A stretch of DNA of 64,000 nucleotides from a virus: positions 146,832-210,831 of IMG/VR virus record IMGVR_UViG_3300044630_006293; one strand, 5' to 3'. Position 1 is the first letter of the stretch; every line of letters begins with the position of its first letter. Positions 51,741 to 60,453 of the stretch are shown in pieces. The translations under genes were made by a program, and so were the position numbers. Under the pieces are notes generated by a model that did not search any database, was not told the DNA's origin, and saw only the letters and a list, made by a program, of their open reading frames with translations.

Positions 51741-52219
51741 TGGCTATTAACTTTTCAAACAATAAAACTCTTTCAGAAGTTAGCAATATGATTTCAGCTC
51801 CTGGGCGCATTGTTCAAACGGTTCATACTATTAGCAACACTGGAGTAGCGACATCAAGCACTTCTCCAATAACAATTTTTACAAGCAACCCAATCACAAT
51901 GACTAATGCATCAAATAAATTACTTATTGAGTTTCAATCAGATAACAGATCAAATGACTGGGGTGACGGAGTATGGAATCTTCATTATATGGACATAATT
52001 CACGTAGGGACAGGAACTCAACTTTCTTATTCTGGTTATAACGGAGAGCAAACATTTTGCATTCGCGGAATTCATAGAATTGCCGTTCATTCTCCCGGTT
52101 CAGTTGGCCCCCATACGTACACGATGCGTGGTTGGTCATACCAAGCAAGCTCTACTACTTTTGTTACTGGTTCAGATGGCTATGTTGCCTACATACGCAT
52201 ATCGGAGATTGCAGTCTAA
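51740..52219 (+). CDS. Fibre-tip paralog 4
   Basis: 159 residues from the ATG that overlaps the previous stop (TAATG). Starts MAINFSNNKTLSEV and contains ITMTNASNKLLIEFQSDNRS and HSPGSVGPHTYTMRG, matching paralogs 3 and 5. Confidence 0.6.
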   Translation: MAINFSNNKTLSEVSNMISAPGRIVQTVHTISNTGVATSSTSPITIFTSNPITMTNASNKLLIEFQSDNRSNDWGDGVWNLHYMDIIHVGTGTQLSYSGYNGEQTFCIRGIHRIAVHSPGSVGPHTYTMRGWSYQASSTTFVTGSDGYVAYIRISEIAV

Positions 52220-52686
52220 TGGCTATTAATTTTTCAGCAGGAACGGAAATATCAGCTACTGCAAGTGCTATCAATATTCCTGGAAGTGTTGTCCAATTTG
52301 TTGATAATACAACAACTGTAAGCGCAAGTTGTACTACTGCAGCATGGGTAGATATTCTTTCAACATCTATTACCACTAGTAAAGCTGGAAATAAAATAAT
52401 GGTTGAGTACATGTGCAACCACAGAACCGACCAGGGAAACGGTGCATGGTGTTTAGTGTACCATCGCATTCTTTGTAATGGCTCTACGGTCATGTCAAGC
52501 GGTCACATGGGTGCTGCCTCTAACCATATTGGTTTTTATGGCCGAACCTTTTTATACACTGCTGCCAGTGTAGGAACATATACTTTTGTTGCTTCTGTGT
52601 TGGCCCACCAAGGGACAGCAAACATAGGTACGGCAGCAACTGGCGCAACGAATCAATACCTTCGTCTTTACGAGATAGGAACATAA
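52219..52686 (+). CDS. Fibre-tip paralog 5
   Basis: 155 residues from the ATG overlapping the previous stop. Starts MAINFSAGTEISATASAINI, contains TTSKAGNKIMVEYMCNHRTD and AASVGTYTFVASV. Same family as 51261 and 51740. Confidence 0.6.
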   Translation: MAINFSAGTEISATASAINIPGSVVQFVDNTTTVSASCTTAAWVDILSTSITTSKAGNKIMVEYMCNHRTDQGNGAWCLVYHRILCNGSTVMSSGHMGAASNHIGFYGRTFLYTAASVGTYTFVASVLAHQGTANIGTAATGATNQYLRLYEIGT

Positions 52687-52687
52687 A

Positions 52688-53083
52688 ATGATTGGAATGA
52701 GAAAAGAAATAACTATTTCTTCAGCATTGATGGCTTTGCTACCTAAAGCAATGTGGTCCATCAGAGATAATGATTACGAAAAACTTGAATGGTACAGCGA
52801 AGACATTGAAAAGCCGTCCAAAGAAGAACTTGAAGCAAAGGTTGAAGAACTTCGATTAGATGAACCTTATGCTGTTTTAAGAGAAATTAGAGATTGGTAT
52901 CTCAAAGAGAGTGACTGGACACAGTCAGCAGATGTTCGAGCTATCCGTGGCACCGAGTGGTGTTTCGCATGGGATGCCTATCGTCAAGAACTGCGTGATC
53001 TAACAGCAACTTGTACACCTTACTTTGAGGGAGATTCTCCAAGCATTATGGGTGTAACTTTTCCAGAAAAACCAGTATCATAG
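52688..53083 (+). CDS. Tail assembly chaperone-like protein
   Basis: 131 residues. Its C-terminal half (REIRDWYLKESDWTQSAD...YRQELRDLT) matches a segment common in small phage tail-fibre assembly proteins. Follows the fibre-tip trio by one base, where such a chaperone is expected. Confidence 0.6.
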   Translation: MIGMRKEITISSALMALLPKAMWSIRDNDYEKLEWYSEDIEKPSKEELEAKVEELRLDEPYAVLREIRDWYLKESDWTQSADVRAIRGTEWCFAWDAYRQELRDLTATCTPYFEGDSPSIMGVTFPEKPVS

Positions 53084-53089
53084 AAACTA

Positions 53090-53371
53090 ATGTTTATAAA
53101 AAAAATCACTTCAGCATTAAAAATTATGTCGTCCACAAAATACTGGACAAAAGTAAACACCATTGAGGCATTGGGGTTTTCTACAAAGATTGCAATCATC
53201 TTTCCGGGTCTCTTATTTGAAAAGCAATGGTGGTGGCTTTATATTTTTGCCATTATCTCAAGTGTAAGCCTTATTTGGACTTCTACTAAAAAGACATTGC
53301 CAACTATTATTCTTTTTAACGTAGCCTGGATTGCGCTTGCTTCCCTAGCAATTCTTAAGCACTTATGGTAA
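53090..53371 (+). CDS. Membrane protein with three predicted helices
   Basis: 93 residues: hydrophobic segments at about 30-45, 48-65 and 72-90 after a basic N-terminus. Size and topology fit a holin, but the lysin is 50 kb away. No signature. Confidence 0.5.
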   Translation: MFIKKITSALKIMSSTKYWTKVNTIEALGFSTKIAIIFPGLLFEKQWWWLYIFAIISSVSLIWTSTKKTLPTIILFNVAWIALASLAILKHLW

Positions 53372-53417
53372 AAAGTATGGTACTATACGGTTGTTGGTTT
53401 CATTAAAAGGAATTTAA

Positions 53418-54236
53418 ATGACAGTTTTAAAAAAATATAACATAAGCACATCACAGTGGGAACCAATTGTTGCGGGCGTTGCTGGTCCAGTAGGTCCAGC
53501 AGGTCCAACGGGCCCAGCAGGTCCAACGGGTCCCGCCGGAAGCATTGGTACAGTTACGTTAGACGATCTTAATGATACTGTAATAACAAGTCCCGCAACC
53601 GGTCAAGTTTTAAGGTACAACGGAACGAACTGGGTTAACTATAATAATACCATTACTCTTGGTGGAAACTTTACTACCTCAGGAGCATATACAACATCTT
53701 TGACTGTAACAGGCACAACGTCTATAACTCTTCCAACGACTGGTACTTTGGCAACGTTAGATGGATCTGAAACTTTAACTAATAAAACCTTTACAAGTCC
53801 AATAACTAATACTCCTACCCTGACACTCTCAACTACATCATCTACAACAGACGCTAGAATCTCTTGGGATTCCACTAATAAAAAATTACAAGTTGGCAAC
53901 GGAACGATATCACTAGATTTTGCTTCTTCTAATGTTATAACCAATGCGCAGACAGCAAGCTATACTCTTGTACTGGCAGATAAAGACAAGTTAGTAGAAG
54001 TAAGTAATGCCTCAGCCAATACCTTAACTGTACCCTTGAACTCTTCTGTAGCTTTTCCCGTAGGAACTCAGATTACAATATTGCAAACAGGATCTGGACA
54101 AACAACTATTACTGCAACTGTAGGTGTAACAGTAAATGCAACTCCTGGACTTAAGCTTAGAGCTCAATGGTCTTCTGTTACTTTAATTAAGAGAGCTACA
54201 GATACATGGGTAGCCCTAGGAGACCTTCAGGCTTAG
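53418..54236 (+). CDS. Short collagen-like tail fibre
   Basis: 272 residues: a GPA/GPT collagen-like tract at about 24-42, the LNDTVITSPATGQVLRYNGTNWVNY motif shared with 41930 and 44974, a repetitive fibre region and a C-terminal beta domain. Overlaps the convergent oxygenase gene by 4 bp. Confidence 0.7.
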   Translation: MTVLKKYNISTSQWEPIVAGVAGPVGPAGPTGPAGPTGPAGSIGTVTLDDLNDTVITSPATGQVLRYNGTNWVNYNNTITLGGNFTTSGAYTTSLTVTGTTSITLPTTGTLATLDGSETLTNKTFTSPITNTPTLTLSTTSSTTDARISWDSTNKKLQVGNGTISLDFASSNVITNAQTASYTLVLADKDKLVEVSNASANTLTVPLNSSVAFPVGTQITILQTGSGQTTITATVGVTVNATPGLKLRAQWSSVTLIKRATDTWVALGDLQA

Positions 54237-54775
54237 TCCTTTTTGATACACCAAAAAGTAGTAGAGCACCAACGATAACCACTAGTTATTTCTGTGACTC
54301 CATGAGGAAAATCATCATTAGCTGGAAAACAAACAAATAATCCAGGTTCTGGCTTTATTAAAAGATCTTGATTTGGAAAGTATATTTCTCCCCCATCAAA
54401 ATCGTCATTGTAGTAAAGGACGGAACTAATATCTCTTGATGGATGTCCAGCTCCTGTTTTAAAGCCAACCTTTTCATTTTGAGCCGATCCATGATCAAGA
54501 TGCACTGGCATTGAATCACCAGTCTTCATCTCTACTACACTAGATAATCCCTCATCATAAACGCTACAATTAAAAGAAGTTTCTATAATATTTTTTATTT
54601 TACTATAGTAGACTTCAAGCAAGTTGGGCAACGTTTCACTTCCGTTTCCAGTATATACTCCATATGGAGAATATCCTGTTTCATCAAATATAACTGGGGT
54701 ATTTTTTAAGTATAATATAATTTTTTCTGAATCTTTTTTATCTAAAATATCTTTTATTATATAAATCTTGTCCAT
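54233..54775 (-). CDS. 2-oxoglutarate/Fe(II) oxygenase (1)
   Basis: 180 residues, prolyl-4-hydroxylase-like. The iron site is H-x-D in VHLDHG plus the distal His in DDFPHGV; the Arg for 2-oxoglutarate is in SGYRW. Strand motifs SSVLYYNDDFDGGEIYFP and PEPGLFVCFP complete the jelly-roll core. Lies in a three-gene minus-strand cluster facing the fibre genes. Confidence 0.85.
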   Translation of the reverse strand: MDKIYIIKDILDKKDSEKIILYLKNTPVIFDETGYSPYGVYTGNGSETLPNLLEVYYSKIKNIIETSFNCSVYDEGLSSVVEMKTGDSMPVHLDHGSAQNEKVGFKTGAGHPSRDISSVLYYNDDFDGGEIYFPNQDLLIKPEPGLFVCFPANDDFPHGVTEITSGYRWCSTTFWCIKKD

Positions 54776-54781
54776 TTTATT

Positions 54782-55561
54782 TTAATTTTCAGTATCATCT
54801 GTTTGATTAACGAAAATCCAGTATCTAGAAAAAATTCTTTGACTAGGAGTAAAACCCCCTTTTACAGCATGAATCATACAGCTTAAATCTACAATTAATA
54901 AATCACCATTAGACCATTCCCACCAATTTTGAATATTTACATTATCGTTTACTTGCCTTACATACCAGGCAACAATTTCATTAAATAATTTGATTTCTTT
55001 TTTTGATGGACTATCTTTATTTACAGAATAAAGAAAATCTTCATTATTTGGAGAAAGTCTAAGAATTTTTTCATCTTTAATTCTATGATTTTGTATACAT
55101 TTTCTTGGTAAAAAATATCCACCTTTACCCATTACATCACACGAGTCCAGGAATAATCTCCATTCAACAGGCATTTTGTTATACATATCAATTGCACTTA
55201 CAAAACCTGTGTTTCCTACCCCTGTTTCACATTTAAAAGACAACATATTCCAAGAAGCTGCTACCTGAGGGTTTTCTTTTTGAACATGCTCTAGATGCCA
55301 CGGAATAAAAAGTTCATTTTTAGACATTAATTTAATATTTTTATTAAAAGTAAAAGAATGATCTTCGTTGTCTTGTGAGGAAACATAATTGCAATTTAAT
55401 TTTTTAGCAAATAATTCAGTAATTTTTTTCTGCTCAAAAATATCAAAATGACTTTTCCTAAAACATATTAAACCATATTTTAAAAATAAACTAAAATACT
55501 TATCAATATTTTTTTCAATATCATCAAAAGATAAATTATCCATATAAGCCTCTTTAATCAT
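54782..55561 (-). CDS. TauD/TfdA-like oxygenase (2)
   Basis: 259 residues, a different branch from its neighbours. An H-x-E site in PWHLEH replaces the common H-x-D, with a distal His in SCMIHAVKGG and Arg in SRYW. TauD-type enzymes hydroxylate small molecules, suggesting a metabolite rather than protein substrate. Confidence 0.7.
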   Translation of the reverse strand: MIKEAYMDNLSFDDIEKNIDKYFSLFLKYGLICFRKSHFDIFEQKKITELFAKKLNCNYVSSQDNEDHSFTFNKNIKLMSKNELFIPWHLEHVQKENPQVAASWNMLSFKCETGVGNTGFVSAIDMYNKMPVEWRLFLDSCDVMGKGGYFLPRKCIQNHRIKDEKILRLSPNNEDFLYSVNKDSPSKKEIKLFNEIVAWYVRQVNDNVNIQNWWEWSNGDLLIVDLSCMIHAVKGGFTPSQRIFSRYWIFVNQTDDTEN

Positions 55562-56182
55562 TTATAAAACCTTAGTTATTGTATAAAAAGATGGTGTAGT
55601 GTATCTTTCTCCGGAAATAATACACTTTACACCGTGGAGATAATCAATGTCCCCAGGGTGAGCGACCGCTAAGCCTGCTTCTGGTTTTATCATTAAATCA
55701 TAATCTGGATAGTACAACTCCCCACCTTCAAAATCATCATTATAATAAATTAAAGAATTTATATCGTACGTAGGAAAAGGATTAGGTCTTCCGTCGTTCA
55801 TCTGCTTATCAGCATGAGGTCTCTGTTCCATGCCAGGACGCCATTTTATTATCACCGGTGGCCTTGTCGAAAGTTCTACTTTAAAAGAATCTTCTAAACA
55901 TTTTTTCATTTTTTGAATATATTTTTCTATAATATTATAGATGTCAATATTAATTCTATTAAGTATGTCCCAGCTACATTGTCTATCGGACCAATAGGAA
56001 GCATCGTATGTGCAAGTTCCATCTTCGGCATATTGGCTTTCTCCTGCATCCATCCATTCAGAAATTGTAGGTAAAAACTTTTGTATAATTTTAAGATCTT
56101 CTAACTCAACAAAATTTTTATATATTTTAATGTTGTTAATTTTTTTGCCAAAGTGCCCTGGTTTTATTAGAGATTCATCCAT
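55562..56182 (-). CDS. 2-oxoglutarate/Fe(II) oxygenase (3)
   Basis: 206 residues, P4H-like. HAD (in QRPHADKQ) and the His in DYLHGV bind iron; ERYT supplies the Arg. SLIYYNDDFEGGELYYPDYDLMIKPEAG is the core motif. Promoter TGGTATAAT is probably just upstream in the shared divergent region. Confidence 0.85.
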   Translation of the reverse strand: MDESLIKPGHFGKKINNIKIYKNFVELEDLKIIQKFLPTISEWMDAGESQYAEDGTCTYDASYWSDRQCSWDILNRINIDIYNIIEKYIQKMKKCLEDSFKVELSTRPPVIIKWRPGMEQRPHADKQMNDGRPNPFPTYDINSLIYYNDDFEGGELYYPDYDLMIKPEAGLAVAHPGDIDYLHGVKCIISGERYTTPSFYTITKVL

Positions 56183-56206
56183 TTTGCTGCTCCAATGTAG
56201 CTTGAT

Positions 56207-56235
56207 TTGTCATGTGCTATATGATATATTATACC
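56207..56235. promoter_or_regulatory. Overlapping divergent promoters
   Basis: On the plus strand TTGTCA (56207-56212), 17 bp, TATACC (56230-56235). On the minus strand TGGTATAAT (extended -10) uses the same bases. They would drive the oxygenases at 56269 (+) and 56182 (-) in competition. Confidence 0.55.
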
Positions 56236-56268
56236 ATAACCAAAAGTTCGATTAGTCTTAAGGAAAAA

Positions 56269-56952
56269 ATGGAAATTTATAATGTAGAAGATCCAAAATT
56301 TGGAATAATTTTGTATAGAGACGTAATGTCAGAAGACCTTAATCTTATTAACCGATTAGAGGAAGCTCTAAAAGATAGTGATCATGAATATTTTAAATGG
56401 AATACTGCTACGGTTGGATACAATACCCCCATGCCTGACTATAGGGATTGTGTTGATCTAAAAGTTGGTCCAGCCCATTGGCCTCATCTTCCTGAGAATT
56501 TAAAGGAAATTAAAAATATTTATGATGATACAGACGCAATATTAAAAAAGTGTCTAGCAGATTATGAAGCTAGATATAATTTTAAAATGGAATTTATGGA
56601 ATCTATCAACTTTGTAAAATATGAAGTTGGACAACATTTCTCAGTTCATACTGATCACGGTTTTTCATATACATGCACCCTTTCTTCTCTCGTGTATCTA
56701 AATGATGACTATGAAGGGGGAGAACTTTGGTTTCCTTATATTAACTTAAAATTTAAACCCAAAAAAGGAGATGTACTCTTTTTTCCATCAACTTACATAT
56801 TTGCCCACGGAGCGATGCCGGTAACTGAAGGTGTTAAGTATTCTGCTGTTACCATGTTTGACTATAAAGATAACAATAAAGAATATCATCAAACAATAAA
56901 TACTAGTGATGGAACTAAGGAAGAATCTGGAGTTACCCTTAAAAAACTTTAA
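56269..56952 (+). CDS. 2-oxoglutarate/Fe(II) oxygenase (4)
   Basis: 227 residues from ATG 56269 (site AAGGAAA). VHTDHGF gives H-x-D; FAHGAMPV the second His; GVKYS shows Lys where the family usually has Arg for 2-oxoglutarate. Core motif SLVYLNDDYEGGELWFPYINLKFKPKKGDVLFFP. Confidence 0.82.
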   Translation: MEIYNVEDPKFGIILYRDVMSEDLNLINRLEEALKDSDHEYFKWNTATVGYNTPMPDYRDCVDLKVGPAHWPHLPENLKEIKNIYDDTDAILKKCLADYEARYNFKMEFMESINFVKYEVGQHFSVHTDHGFSYTCTLSSLVYLNDDYEGGELWFPYINLKFKPKKGDVLFFPSTYIFAHGAMPVTEGVKYSAVTMFDYKDNNKEYHQTINTSDGTKEESGVTLKKL

Positions 56953-56953
56953 G

Positions 56954-57661
56954 ATGACTAAAATAACGTTAACTAAAACTCATCAAAATCCACCAAAAGT
57001 TAGTCAGTCTAGATTAAAAAGAGATTGGATGGACGAAACGTATAACAAACATGCCTACCGTTGTTTGCCCATGTCAGCTGCCAATGTTAATGGTTGGGAA
57101 TTAATTCTTCAACAAGATGTAGTTATTCAATGGGATGGTGGCAATACTGTTCCTAGAGTTTTAGAGGGCGAGTTCTTAGATGGAAGACCAATTGTAATAC
57201 CATCTATAATAGGGATTATTTCTTTTGCTACAGGATGGGCAATTAATACAGAAGAAGAATATGATACTTGGGTAACCGGATCTCCTAATTATTTTGTTGA
57301 TGGAGCAGCACCTTTGTCCGCTACAATACCTAGCTCCTGGTGGCCTGATGAATTCAATATGAACTGGAAAATTACAAAAATTGGAGAACCGGTCAGATTT
57401 GAAGCAGGTATGCCATTTATGTTCTTCAATATATATAAAAATAATCTTTTAAATAATGTTGAATTTTTAGTTGAAAATTTATGGGACAAACCAGAGCTAA
57501 TGGCTAAAAGACAGTCATACGGTGACGCAAAGATGAAAAAACTTCACGAACAGCCATGGACCTGGATGAACGGAATAAGAACCGGTTTAGATGAAAATGG
57601 CAATTCCATAGGTCCAAAAAATGATGGCTTATTAAAGCTTCAGGAACCAAATTGCAATTAA
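56954..57661 (+). CDS. DUF6065-like protein
   Basis: 235 residues. The segment RCLPMSAANVNGWELILQQDVVIQWDGG and the later FEAGMPFMFFNIY fit, from memory, the DUF6065 family found in bacteria and phages with tailoring enzymes. Function unknown. Adjacent to the oxygenase by one base, so probably in the same pathway. Confidence 0.6.
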   Translation: MTKITLTKTHQNPPKVSQSRLKRDWMDETYNKHAYRCLPMSAANVNGWELILQQDVVIQWDGGNTVPRVLEGEFLDGRPIVIPSIIGIISFATGWAINTEEEYDTWVTGSPNYFVDGAAPLSATIPSSWWPDEFNMNWKITKIGEPVRFEAGMPFMFFNIYKNNLLNNVEFLVENLWDKPELMAKRQSYGDAKMKKLHEQPWTWMNGIRTGLDENGNSIGPKNDGLLKLQEPNCN

Positions 57662-57732
57662 TTAAGAACTATAATACATTACTATTATGTAACAATACAA
57701 AAGTTTCAATTGCAAAGTAAAGGTAGTTTTGT

Positions 57733-57990
57733 ATGAATTTTTTGACTGTTTCAAAAGAGCAAAAATTAGAAATTTATAATAAAAGAATAAATAATGTAGA
57801 ACAAGAAATATTTGCTAAAGTATTGGAATTAGGAATTGATGCTGATTTTTTTGATTTTAATGAATTTATAAATTCCTTTGATTCAATAGAAAAATGGGTT
57901 GATAACTACTCTGTGTATAAAAATCTTAACGATATTTGTATTTCTTATTTATCTATAAAAGATAAAATTAATCTACTAGAAAAAGAATAA
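57733..57990 (+). CDS. Small helical protein, paralog A
   Basis: 85 residues, starting MNFLTVSKEQKLEIYNKRINNVEQEIFAKVLELGIDADFFDFNEF in pattern. Parallel to the next gene. Site AAAGGTAG. Function unknown. Confidence 0.55.
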   Translation: MNFLTVSKEQKLEIYNKRINNVEQEIFAKVLELGIDADFFDFNEFINSFDSIEKWVDNYSVYKNLNDICISYLSIKDKINLLEKE

Positions 57991-57991
57991 G

Positions 57992-58240
57992 ATGGAATTT
58001 AAACTTTCTTCAAAAGAAAAATTATCTGTTTATAAACAGACAAGAAAATCTTTTGAAATGGACTTAATTCAAAGACTATGCGCAGTAGGAATTGACCCAG
58101 AAGATTTTAATGCAAAAGAATTTATTCCAGACGAAGATAAAATGTCACACTTTTATATTAAAGAATTGATTTTAAAAATTGAAAAAGTAGAAGAAAAAAT
58201 ATTACAATTTGAAAAAATTGCAAGCTTAGAGGAAGAGTAA
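57992..58240 (+). CDS. Small helical protein, paralog B
   Basis: 82 residues. Same plan as 57733: 'SSKEKLSVYKQ', then 'LCAVGIDPEDFNAKEF', then a helical coiled-coil end. A tandem duplicate. Confidence 0.55.
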   Translation: MEFKLSSKEKLSVYKQTRKSFEMDLIQRLCAVGIDPEDFNAKEFIPDEDKMSHFYIKELILKIEKVEEKILQFEKIASLEEE

Positions 58241-58247
58241 ATTTTAA

Positions 58248-59423
58248 ATGATTTATAAAAATACAGAAGATTACGAGCCATCACTCTATGCATGCTATGC
58301 CATAACCGGTATTAAAGAAGATTTTAAAATCTATACAGTTCATCCAAGTGGCTTAAGGGAGTATGAACACTATGACGTCTATGAGATAGACAATAAAACT
58401 TTAATAGCTTTTACAAAAATTAGATTTCTTGGAACAGATTTTGTTTTTAGAATTGTATCTGAAAATCACACAGAAGATATAAGTTCTGAAAATTATGAAT
58501 TCTTATCTGATATTTTAGATGAAAGTTATGATCAGTCAAATTATGTGTTCTCCATAATGCACTCTTGCGCTTCGTATAGGGAAGTAGTAGGTGATAGAAA
58601 TACTTACGTAGAAGATAGTCGCAGATGTGATGTAGATGATTTTGCTGCAGTAAACTTCCAAGATATTATTCCTGGCGAAGAGTCAGATCTTTTAGATGAA
58701 AATTATTTTAATAATGAAAATATAATAGGCTTTGCGTTGTGCTTAGCGTCGATGGGTAATGTTTATATAGTAAAATTACAGCTAGGCGAAATACAGGATA
58801 GAGCATATAAGGATTGGTCTGCTAGTACTATAATGGGACAAACTTTTATGCATACCATAAAAATGGCATATGAATGGAATAATTTAGCAGAAGAGCCTTG
58901 GAATTCTAATCAAACTATTGCATTAAGCTGCAATTCTGCATTTAAAGAATGGAATATGCCGCAAGAAGTTTTAGATGAGATATCTTCAATCTCTCCAAGT
59001 ACATCTATAGAAATGTATTTAAGTGGAGATGAAAATCCAAGAAGATCAATTATTGAGAATAAAACAATTCCGCCAAACTTTAAAAAATGGTATATGTCAC
59101 AACTAAGATATAGAACTGTAAATTCATTAGTTGAGAATTATCCAGAGCCGCTAAATATTCCACAAAGTATGATTGATAAAGAAATTCAATTTTTTCAAAA
59201 TGAACTTCTTAATTACATGATAGAAAACAATCTTGATCCAGTTGAGGTAAATAGTATACAATTGTTAGATTACATATTTAGTTCTTCCGCCTATGATGAC
59301 AAAAAAAATAAGAATAATAGTGTAGATGATATAGTTCTTAAATATTTTATTGGAAAAGAAGAAGATCAGCAATTAGTTAAAGCTTATCATGGGTCTATGT
59401 TTAGGCCAACTTCCGCAGAGTAG
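58248..59423 (+). CDS. Hypothetical acidic protein
   Basis: 391 residues, acidic, mixed alpha/beta. No catalytic motif that I can identify. Placed between small helical proteins and oxygenase (5), so possibly related to tailoring. Confidence 0.55.
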   Translation: MIYKNTEDYEPSLYACYAITGIKEDFKIYTVHPSGLREYEHYDVYEIDNKTLIAFTKIRFLGTDFVFRIVSENHTEDISSENYEFLSDILDESYDQSNYVFSIMHSCASYREVVGDRNTYVEDSRRCDVDDFAAVNFQDIIPGEESDLLDENYFNNENIIGFALCLASMGNVYIVKLQLGEIQDRAYKDWSASTIMGQTFMHTIKMAYEWNNLAEEPWNSNQTIALSCNSAFKEWNMPQEVLDEISSISPSTSIEMYLSGDENPRRSIIENKTIPPNFKKWYMSQLRYRTVNSLVENYPEPLNIPQSMIDKEIQFFQNELLNYMIENNLDPVEVNSIQLLDYIFSSSAYDDKKNKNNSVDDIVLKYFIGKEEDQQLVKAYHGSMFRPTSAE

Positions 59424-59435
59424 CAAGTTAACATA

Positions 59436-60107
59436 ATGCTTATTAAGGATAATTCCTTAGACGATTCTCTATACAATGAAGTGTTGAATGATAACTCATT
59501 TTTTCCTGAACTAATGAATCATGGAGAAAAAATAGCAGAACATTTAAATTCATACCATAATGAGAAAAGCGATTGCTTTGCTCCATATATGTTTTGGGAT
59601 GGTTGGTGGAGAACTCCAGCAAATACTCTTAAAAAAAGAGTAATACAACATTTATGGGAAGACAAAATGGAATGGGAGCTAGAAGACATTTTAGGTTTTG
59701 AATACTGGACAAGAACATATCTACCAGGTCAATATTTAGACATTCATGTTGATGAAGATACTTTTTTGTACGAAAAAGATAAAATATTTGTAGGGCCAAT
59801 ATACGGATGTGTTTTTTATGGAAAAGAAAATGAAGATGGTGGATTTTTAGAAATACACAAAAAAGCATTAGAAGATGGCAAAAAAAATATACTAGAAAAA
59901 AAATATATTAAAAAATATATATCTTTAAAAAAAGATAGAGAAAAAATAACCTACAAAGGAAACAGAGCTATTTTTTTTGACGCCGGGCACGTGCTGCATA
60001 ACACTGTAGGGTCAAAATCTGGTATAAGGCAAGTTCTTGTTATTAATATTTGGCATAAAGATAATCCGCCTTTAGCGTTATCTAATGGAAGTTTTTTTTA
60101 CGAATAA
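59436..60107 (+). CDS. 2-oxoglutarate/Fe(II) oxygenase (5)
   Basis: 223 residues. YLDIHVDED gives H-x-D, DAGHVLHNTVG the distal His, GIRQVLVINIW the Arg. A lysine-rich insert (about 145-170) sits in the middle. A separate subtype from the P4H-like neighbours. Confidence 0.75.
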   Translation: MLIKDNSLDDSLYNEVLNDNSFFPELMNHGEKIAEHLNSYHNEKSDCFAPYMFWDGWWRTPANTLKKRVIQHLWEDKMEWELEDILGFEYWTRTYLPGQYLDIHVDEDTFLYEKDKIFVGPIYGCVFYGKENEDGGFLEIHKKALEDGKKNILEKKYIKKYISLKKDREKITYKGNRAIFFDAGHVLHNTVGSKSGIRQVLVINIWHKDNPPLALSNGSFFYE

Positions 60108-60121
60108 AAATATTATTCTAT

Positions 60122-60129
60122 GGTATAAT
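60122..60129 (+). promoter_or_regulatory. Extended -10 promoter for a leaderless mRNA
   Basis: TGG-TATAAT (TATAAT at 60124-60129) lies seven bases before the ATG at 60136, so transcription would begin at or next to the start codon. Confidence 0.55.
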
Positions 60130-60135
60130 TATTGT

Positions 60136-60453
60136 ATGACTCAAGCAATTAATCCATTAGGAATATTGGGAATATGGACACTATCTGTAGATACTCCATT
60201 TGGTGAAGAACAATATGTTCTAAATATAGAAACAGCAAATTCTTTTTTTTCTGGATCAGTGTCTCATGAAAAAGGCTCTTCAGCATTTCATAGTGCTAGT
60301 TTTGAGAATAATACTTTTTATTGTTCTATGGAAACAGAATTTCCTATTAAAGCAACTGTGTCAATAACTGCAGATCTAATAGAAAATAATAAAATAGCTG
60401 GAATACTAGAGATAGACCAGTATCTAACGACTTCATTTATTGGAGTTAGATAA
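60136..60453 (+). CDS. Small beta-barrel-like protein, probably leaderless
   Basis: 105 residues. Alternating strands (GIWTLSVDTPFGEEQYVLNIE, FSGSVSH, ATVSITADLIENNKIAGILEID) resemble a small antiparallel barrel found alone or repeated in bacterial proteins. There is no ribosome site. It overlaps the next gene by one base. Confidence 0.6.
   Translation: MTQAINPLGILGIWTLSVDTPFGEEQYVLNIETANSFFSGSVSHEKGSSAFHSASFENNTFYCSMETEFPIKATVSITADLIENNKIAGILEIDQYLTTSFIGVR

Noticed and set aside
53090-53371. Calling the three-helix membrane protein a holin
   Set aside because: Topology fits, but it is 50 kb from the lysin and among fibre genes; no holin signature.
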